From assembly GCA_046347945.1 (NCBI GenBank), contig JAXMFB010000013.1:65327-129326 (forward strand): 64,000 nucleotides of DNA, in the 5' to 3' direction. Every line of letters begins with the position of its first letter. The first letter of the stretch is position 1. Made by a program: the position numbers and the translations under genes. The notes beneath the pieces were generated by a model, which saw only the letters and a list, made by a program, of their open reading frames with translations, was not told the origin of the DNA and did no database searches. Below are positions 58,837 through 64,000 of the stretch, piece by piece. The DNA is from Zeimonas sp046347945. Lineage in GTDB: Bacteria > Pseudomonadota > Gammaproteobacteria > Burkholderiales > Burkholderiaceae_E.

Positions 58837-59712
58837 CTAGACCTTCTTGCGCAGGTTCTCGCCGAACAGTCCGTTCGGCTTGAACATCAGCATGACCAGC
58901 ACGACCACGTAGGCCGCGACGTCCTTGAAGCCCTCGGGCAGGAAGAAGCCGGACATCGACTCGACCACGCCGATGATCAGTCCGCCCACGATCGCGCCGG
59001 GCAGGCTGCCGAAGCCGCCGACCACGGCCGCCGGGAATGCCTTCAGGCCGATGAATCCCATGTTGGCGTGGATGAAGGTGATCGGCGCCAGCAGCAGTCC
59101 CGCGGCCGCGGCGACCGCCGCGGCGAGGCCCCAGACCAGCCCGTTCAGGCGCTTGACGGGGATGCCCATGTAGTAGGCGGCGAGCTGGTTCTGCGACGAG
59201 GCCTGCATCGCGATGCCGACCTTGCTGTGCCTGAACATCAGGTAGAGCAGGGCGCACAGCACGGCAGTCGCCGCGATGACGACGAGCTGTTCGACGGCGA
59301 ACACGACGCCCGCGAACTCCAGCGTCTGGTTGCGATACGGCACCAGCAGCCGGTGCGTGTCGGTGCCCACGTTGGGGATCATCGTGATCGCGCCGCGCGC
59401 CACGTAGCCGATGCCGATCGTGAGCATCACGATCGAGAACGCGGGCTGCCCGAGGATCGGGCGGATCACGACGCGCTCGAGGAGGATTCCGAAGGCGCCC
59501 ATCGCGGCGATCGTGGCGATGACCACGAGCCAGAAGGGAACCCCGGTGATCGACAGCAGTGCCAGGCCCAGGAACGCGCCGAGCATCATCAGCTCGCCCT
59601 GTGCAAAGCTGACTGTCTCGGTGGCCTTATAGATCAGGACGAAGCCGAGGGCGATCAGCCCGTAGATGCAGCCTTGCGCGATGCCGCTCACCAGAACCTG
59701 CAGTACCTGCAA
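58837..59712 (-). CDS. livH: Liv-type ABC transporter permease (LivH)
   Basis: A 291-residue permease, first gene of the operon. Family features: VSGIAQGCIYGLIALGFVLIYKAT, the FAQGELMMLGAF segment, the coupling helix SKVGIAMQASSQNQLAAYYMGIPV and GGFGSLPGAIVGGLIIGV. No ATG is near; TTG 59710-59712 behind AGGAG fits homologue N-termini. A 122-bp gap separates it from the thioesterase gene upstream, which may hold the operon promoter. Confidence 0.9.
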   Translation of the reverse strand: MQVLQVLVSGIAQGCIYGLIALGFVLIYKATETVSFAQGELMMLGAFLGLALLSITGVPFWLVVIATIAAMGAFGILLERVVIRPILGQPAFSIVMLTIGIGYVARGAITMIPNVGTDTHRLLVPYRNQTLEFAGVVFAVEQLVVIAATAVLCALLYLMFRHSKVGIAMQASSQNQLAAYYMGIPVKRLNGLVWGLAAAVAAAAGLLLAPITFIHANMGFIGLKAFPAAVVGGFGSLPGAIVGGLIIGVVESMSGFFLPEGFKDVAAYVVVLVMLMFKPNGLFGENLRKKV

Positions 59713-59834
59713 GGGCCTTGTCTCCTCGGGGGGCCGTCCTCCGCGCGACGCCGTCGCGACCGGGGAGCCTGTCTTTGTCGGCTCAGATGGTAGTACAGAA
59801 CCGGAGCCCCGGGACGCACCGGGGAAACCCGCAA

Positions 59835-60332
59835 TCAGCTGATCACGTACGAGGCGGCGCCCGTGGCGATCAGCAGGCCCGTCTCGTTGGCCAGCGTCAT
59901 CTGGGTGGAGCCGATCCGGCCGCCGAGCCGGGTGATCCGCGCCTTCGCGTGGAAACGCTCGCCGATTCCCTGGCGAAGGAAGTCGATGCGCAGGTCGATC
60001 GTTCCCATCTTCGTGAACCGGTGCATGACCTGTTCGGCGGGCTCGTCGCGGTGCTTGTCGGCGATCGCGCACATCAGCGCGAAGCCGGCGGTGGCGTCGA
60101 GCACGGCCGAGGTCACGCCGCCGTGCAGGCGGCCATAGAGGAAGTGGCCCACCAGCTCGGGGCGCATGTCGAAGCGCACCCGCGGCTCGGCCGGATCGAA
60201 CGACTCGATCGTGAACCCGAGGATGCGGTTGAACGCGATGCGGTCCTCGAAGACGTCGCGCAACGTGTCCTCGAAGCGGCGCTGGTCCTCGGGCGGCCGC
60301 GGCGGAAGTGGCGGGCTGGTCGTCGGCATCAT
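59835..60332 (-). CDS. Hotdog-fold thioesterase (PaaI/YigI-like)
   Basis: A 165-residue hotdog-fold protein with YGRLHGGVTSAVLDATAGFALM, where the HGG and Asp segment carry the catalytic site in PaaI-type thioesterases, and IDLRIDFLRQG later. It probably releases CoA from an acyl-CoA in the neighbouring catabolic pathway. Its ATG overlaps the stop of the enoyl-CoA hydratase gene (60329-60332). Confidence 0.88.
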   Translation of the reverse strand: MMPTTSPPLPPRPPEDQRRFEDTLRDVFEDRIAFNRILGFTIESFDPAEPRVRFDMRPELVGHFLYGRLHGGVTSAVLDATAGFALMCAIADKHRDEPAEQVMHRFTKMGTIDLRIDFLRQGIGERFHAKARITRLGGRIGSTQMTLANETGLLIATGAASYVIS

Positions 60333-61111
60333 CGTCCCTTGAACACCGGGGCGCGCCGCTGCAGGAACGCGGCCACCCCTTCGGCGAAGTCCTCGGTGCG
60401 CCCGGCCTGGGTCTGCAGCGTCGCCTCGAGCTCGAGTTGCGCCGGCAGGTCGCGCCCGAAGCTGTCGTTCAGCGCCTGCTTGATCAGCGCGCAGGCGCGG
60501 GTGGGCTGGGCCGCCAGCCGGGCGGCGAGCTGGCGAGCCTGCGGCATCAGCTGCTCGTCGTCGAGCACCTGCCAGACCAGGCCGAAGCGCTCGGCGGTCG
60601 ACGCATCGATCCGCTCGGCCAGCAGGGCCATCGCCCGCGCGCGCACGTCGCCCGCGTAGCGCGGCAGGAACCAGGTGCTGCCGGCGTCGGGCACCAGGCC
60701 GATCTTCGAGAACGCCTGCACGAAATAGGCCGATCGCGCTGCGAGCACGATGTCGCCCGCCAGCGCGATGCTCATCCCGGCACCCGCGGCCGGGCCGTTG
60801 ACCGCGCAGACCACGGGCTTGGGCATCGAACGCATCGCGAGGATCACCGGGTGATAACGCTCGCGCAGCAACTGGCCGAGGTCCAGCGAAGGGCTGGGCG
60901 GCACCGACGCGAGGTCGGCGCCCGAGGAGAAGCCGCGCCCGGCGCCAGTGAGCAGCACCGCGCGCACGGCGTCGTCGCCGGCAGCCCGCTCGACGGCGTC
61001 GCGCAAGGCCCGGATCAGCGCGTCGTCCAGCGCGTTGAGCACGTCGGGCCGGTTCAGCGTGATCGTCGCGATGGCCTGCGCCGATTCGTAGAGCACGGGG
61101 GGAGCCGTCAT
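60329..61111 (-). CDS. Enoyl-CoA hydratase/isomerase family protein (PaaG-like)
   Basis: A 260-residue crotonase-fold protein with ATITLNRPDVLNALDDALI, oxyanion-hole GRGFSSGADLASV, second block AVNGPAAGAGMSIALAGDIVLAA and VQAFSKIGLVPDAGSTWFLPR. The GLVPDAG segment with Asp resembles PaaG-type isomerases, where Asp replaces the hydratase Glu, so isomerase activity is more likely. It lies 22 bp after the acyl-CoA dehydrogenase gene in the same operon. Confidence 0.88.
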   Translation of the reverse strand: MTAPPVLYESAQAIATITLNRPDVLNALDDALIRALRDAVERAAGDDAVRAVLLTGAGRGFSSGADLASVPPSPSLDLGQLLRERYHPVILAMRSMPKPVVCAVNGPAAGAGMSIALAGDIVLAARSAYFVQAFSKIGLVPDAGSTWFLPRYAGDVRARAMALLAERIDASTAERFGLVWQVLDDEQLMPQARQLAARLAAQPTRACALIKQALNDSFGRDLPAQLELEATLQTQAGRTEDFAEGVAAFLQRRAPVFKGR

Positions 61112-61133
61112 GGGGAGATCCTTTCCGGTGCGC

Positions 61134-62330
61134 TCAGAGCATGCCGAGTTGCCGGGCGGCGAGGTCGTTCAGGACCTCCTCGGCGCCGCCGCCGATCATC
61201 ATCACCTTCACTTCCCGGTAAATCCGCTCGACGCGGGTGCCGCGCATGTAGCCGGCGCCGCCGAGAATCTGCACGGCCTCGTCGGCGCAGTCGCGCATCA
61301 CGCGTGCCGCATGATTCTTGACCAGCGAGATTTCCGCAACCGGAGCGTCTCCGCGCTCGATCCGGGCAGCCAGTTGCGCGAGCCAGGCGAGCACCGGGAG
61401 AATCGCGTCGACCATCCGCACCAGCTTGTGGCGGATCACCTGGTGCGCGACCAGCGGCTGGCCGAAGGTGCGACGCTCGCGCGCCCACGCGAGCGCATCC
61501 TCGCAGCAGACGATCGCGAAACCGATCGCCTGCGCCGCCATCATCAGCCGCTCGCCGTTGAAGTTGTTCATGATCAGCGGGAAGCCACCGTCGAGCGGGC
61601 CGACGAGCCGGTCGGCGTCGACCGGGCAGTCGTCGAAGTGCAGCGCCGCGGTGTCCGAGCACCACCATCCGGTCTTGGCCAGCGGCGTGCGCGAGAAGCC
61701 CGGCGTATCGCGGTCGACCAGCAACAGCGAGATGCCGCGCGCCCCCGGCTCGCCGGTGCGCGCCGCGACCAGGTAGTGATCGGCGCGCATGCCCGAGGTG
61801 ATGAACATCTTCGACCCGTTCAGGCGCCAGCCGCCCGCGTGCGGCCCCTCGCTCAGCGGCGTCGCGCGAGTGGTCATCCGCGCCACGTCGGACCCGCCCG
61901 AGGCCTCGGTGACGGCGAGGGCGCCGATCGCTTCGCCCGCCAGGATGCGCGGCACGAGGCGCGCGCACAGGGCGGGGCCGCCGGCCTTCAGCAACGGACC
62001 GAGCATGATCGTGTGGCTCATCAGGCTCGCGATCAGGCCGCCCGATCCGGCCCGGGTCAGCTCGATCGTTGCGACGATCCGCGCCAGCGTGTCGCACGGC
62101 GTGCCGCCGAATTCGGCCGGGTAGCCCAGCCCGAGCAGCCCCACCTGCGCGGCCTGGCGGTACAGATCGCGCGGGAATTCGCCCGCCTCGTCCCAGGCGG
62201 CGGCGTGCGGTGCGAGCTCGCCGTCGACGAAGCGACGCAGCGCGTCGCGCAGCTGGCGGTGCTCGTCGGTGGCGCCGGGCGACCGGGTCAGGTCGAAGCA
62301 GTTCGCCAGGGTGTCGGGGTCACCGTTCAC
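61134..62330 (-). CDS. Acyl-CoA dehydrogenase
   Basis: A 398-residue acyl-CoA dehydrogenase with GYPAEFGGTPCDTL, LAVTEASGGSDVARMTTRA, MFITSGMRADHYLVAA, the AVQILGGAGYMRGTRVERIYREVKVMMIGGGAEEV C-terminal signature. GTG 62328-62330 overlaps the stop of the carboxylase gene. Beside a biotin-dependent carboxylase and a crotonase it fits leucine/isovalerate, acyclic terpene or similar branched acyl-CoA breakdown, but I cannot separate these from sequence. Confidence 0.9.
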   Translation of the reverse strand: MNGDPDTLANCFDLTRSPGATDEHRQLRDALRRFVDGELAPHAAAWDEAGEFPRDLYRQAAQVGLLGLGYPAEFGGTPCDTLARIVATIELTRAGSGGLIASLMSHTIMLGPLLKAGGPALCARLVPRILAGEAIGALAVTEASGGSDVARMTTRATPLSEGPHAGGWRLNGSKMFITSGMRADHYLVAARTGEPGARGISLLLVDRDTPGFSRTPLAKTGWWCSDTAALHFDDCPVDADRLVGPLDGGFPLIMNNFNGERLMMAAQAIGFAIVCCEDALAWARERRTFGQPLVAHQVIRHKLVRMVDAILPVLAWLAQLAARIERGDAPVAEISLVKNHAARVMRDCADEAVQILGGAGYMRGTRVERIYREVKVMMIGGGAEEVLNDLAARQLGML

Positions 62331-64000
62331 GATGCGCCGGCCTCCTCGGGTTCGATTCGGGCGAGCAGCGCCCCCGGTGCCACCTGCGCGCCGATTCGCG
62401 CGCCCAGTTCGACGATGCGGCCATCGATCGGGGCGTCGACGCGGTGCTGCATCTTCATCGCCTCGATCGCGAGCAGCGGCTGGCCGGCACGGACGCGGTC
62501 GCCGGCCGCGACCGACAGCGCGGCGACCTGGCCGTGCATCGTCGCGCGTACGTCGCCGCTGGCGTTGCCCACTGCGCGTCGCGGCGGCAGCGCCGAGACG
62601 TCGGAGAAGCCGGCACTGACGCCGCCGAGGTCGAGCCAGCCGGCGTGCGCAGCGCCCGCATCGGCGCGCCACCGGACGTGGACCGGCAGGCACTGGCCGT
62701 CGATCTCGATCCGGTCGTCGGCGACGATCGAGACGCGGTGCTCGCGCCCGTCGATCGTGACTCGATAACCGTGGGCCTCGGGCACGACGCGCGCCTGCCA
62801 TCGTGCTTCGCCGCTCGCCAGCGCCGCGAAGGTGGTTCGCGGGCCGGTCGACGACCAGCCGGCGAGCGCGCCGTGCACGCGCGCGTGCGAGCGCGCCCAC
62901 AGCGCGGTGGCCGCTGCCTGCCAGCGCGAATCCGGCCGCGGCGCCTGCCAGCCGGTGGCCGCCGCATCGAGCCAGCTGGTGGCGAGGCGCGCCTCGGCGA
63001 AATCCGGCGCGCGCAGGCACGCGATCAGGAAGTCGCGGTTGGTCGCCAGGCCGAGAATCGATGTCTGCCCGAGCGCCCCGATCAGCCGGCGGCGGGCTTC
63101 GTCGCGGTCGTGGCCGGTGGCGATCAGCTTGGCGATCATCGAATCGTAGTGACGCGGCACCTGCGCGCGAGGCGCAAGGCCGTGGTCGACGCGGAGTCCG
63201 GGCGTGTCGCCGGGCAATCGCCAGGCGAGGATCGGGCCGGCCTGCGGCCTGAAGCCGTCGAACGCGTCCTCGGCGCACAGCCGGGCCTCGATCGCGTGGC
63301 CGCGCCACCGGACGTCGTCCTGTCGCAGCGACAGGCGTTCGCCGCGCGCGACGCGCAACTGCAACTCGACCAGGTCGAGACCGGTGATGGCCTCGGTGAC
63401 CGGATGCTCGACCTGCAGGCGGGTATTGACCTCGAGGAAGTGGAAGCGGCCCTCGGGATCGAGCAGGAACTCCACCGTGCCGGCGCCGACGTAGCCGGCC
63501 GCGAGCGCCAGCTTGACCGCCGCATCGCCGAGCGCCGCACGCAGCGCCGGTGTCACGTCCGGTGCCGGCGCTTCCTCGACGATCTTCTGGTGCCTGCGCT
63601 GGGTCGAGCAGTCGCGCTCGCCCAGGTGAATGCAGTGGCCGAACCGATCGGCCAGCACCTGGACCTCGACGTGACGGGCGTGGTGCACGAGCCGCTCGAG
63701 CAGCAACGCGCCGCTGCCGAATGCCGCCTGCGACTCGCTCGTGGCAGCGGCGCGGGCAGCGTCGAAGTCCGCCAGGTCGTCGACGCGCCGCATGCCGCGC
63801 CCCCCGCCGCCAGCGGCCGCCTTGATCATCAGCGGGGCGCCCAGCCGTGCCGCCTCGCGAGCCAGCGTGGCCGGCGACTGGTCGTCGCCGCCGTAGCCGG
63901 CGAGGCAGGGCACGCCGATTCGCCCGGCCAGCTGTTTCGCCGCGCGCTTGTCGCCCAGCCGTTCGATCGCCGCGGCCGGCGGGCCGACGAAGACCAGGCC
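62327..64000 (-). CDS. Biotin-dependent acyl-CoA carboxylase alpha subunit (N-terminus outside window)
   Basis: C-terminal 557 residues of a biotin carboxylase plus biotin carboxyl carrier protein. Seen are the ATP-grasp loop KAAAGGGGRGMR, HVEVQVLADRFGHCIHLGERDCSTQRRHQK, EFLLDPEGRFHFLEVNTRLQVEHPVTE, the AIEARLCAEDA block, a BT-type linker and the biotinyl Lys in EAMKMQH followed by the C-terminal beta hairpin. The frame is open to the window end. Alpha subunits of methylcrotonyl-, geranyl- and propionyl-CoA carboxylases share this layout; the partner beta subunit is not visible, so the substrate is unknown. Confidence 0.95.
   Translation of the reverse strand, partial: GLVFVGPPAAAIERLGDKRAAKQLAGRIGVPCLAGYGGDDQSPATLAREAARLGAPLMIKAAAGGGGRGMRRVDDLADFDAARAAATSESQAAFGSGALLLERLVHHARHVEVQVLADRFGHCIHLGERDCSTQRRHQKIVEEAPAPDVTPALRAALGDAAVKLALAAGYVGAGTVEFLLDPEGRFHFLEVNTRLQVEHPVTEAITGLDLVELQLRVARGERLSLRQDDVRWRGHAIEARLCAEDAFDGFRPQAGPILAWRLPGDTPGLRVDHGLAPRAQVPRHYDSMIAKLIATGHDRDEARRRLIGALGQTSILGLATNRDFLIACLRAPDFAEARLATSWLDAAATGWQAPRPDSRWQAAATALWARSHARVHGALAGWSSTGPRTTFAALASGEARWQARVVPEAHGYRVTIDGREHRVSIVADDRIEIDGQCLPVHVRWRADAGAAHAGWLDLGGVSAGFSDVSALPPRRAVGNASGDVRATMHGQVAALSVAAGDRVRAGQPLLAIEAMKMQHRVDAPIDGRIVELGARIGAQVAPGALLARIEPEEAGAS

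Overview
The window is a stretch of G+C-rich chromosome whose gene content points to a betaproteobacterium, most likely order Burkholderiales. Pointers are the red-type (form IC) RuBisCO operon cbbLSX-fbp-prk with a divergent cbbR, a DUF3460 gene overlapping scpA, a PEP-CTERM surface protein, a FeeM-like N-acyl amino acid synthase, and many branched-chain-type ABC transport and acyl-CoA genes. No tRNA, rRNA, CRISPR array, transposase or phage gene was seen.

Layout. 1-6.7 kb: a YqhA-family membrane protein, then the CO2-fixation operon on the minus strand (cbbL, cbbS, cbbX, fbp, prk) facing cbbR, with a perfect inverted repeat that runs into the cbbR start codon. 6.7-20.2 kb: housekeeping and small genes (DinB-like, PEP-CTERM protein, arfB, methionine-type aminotransferase, PIN toxin-like, yaaA, OmpA-like, murB, scpA, lipoprotein, SulP transporter, metG, apbC/mrp). 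20.2-25.4 kb: a molybdate-type block with a ModE-like regulator, a ModA-like binding protein and a FecBCD/MolABC-type ABC importer. The regulator, the ModA-like gene and the 5' part of the second binding protein carry many frameshifts. 25.4-32.8 kb: a minus-strand molybdoenzyme operon in the order coxS-coxL-coxM-coxD-coxE-coxG-xdhC. CoxL has the form II active-site sequence AYRGAGR, so it resembles aerobic CO dehydrogenase but may act on another substrate. 33-39.4 kb: dcd, then leuA behind a leucine-rich leader ORF that starts almost exactly at the predicted transcription start, an ABC binding protein overlapping leuA, then rpsO and pnp with clear hairpins. 39.4-44.2 kb: a Nudix plus metallo-beta-lactamase fusion, an enoyl-CoA hydratase and a FadB-like trifunctional protein with a 37-residue strictly alternating histidine tract. 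44.3-50.6 kb: a signalling island with a 7TM-type GGDEF-EAL protein, a FeeM-like synthase and a divergent hybrid histidine kinase. Base composition drops sharply over the FeeM gene and over the sensory halves only of the two flanking genes. 50.6-64 kb: fatty acid or related acyl-CoA catabolism (thiolase, acyl-CoA dehydrogenases, acyl-CoA ligase, hydratase, thioesterase, biotin-dependent carboxylase) built around a complete Liv-type ABC importer.

How the parts fit. RuBisCO with a possible CO or xanthine-type oxidase would suit a facultative chemolithotroph, but the form II active site means CO oxidation cannot be claimed. The Mol/Mod block next to coxSLM-xdhC reads as molybdenum supply beside a molybdenum enzyme. 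The Liv transporter with an embedded acyl-CoA ligase suggests import and CoA activation of an organic acid that feeds the beta-oxidation genes.

Caveat. Several otherwise well conserved genes are split by one small indel (xdhC, coxD, the Nudix-MBL fusion, fadB-like), and 20.4-22.8 kb has many. This is either real decay or residual assembly indels, and the sequence alone cannot decide.
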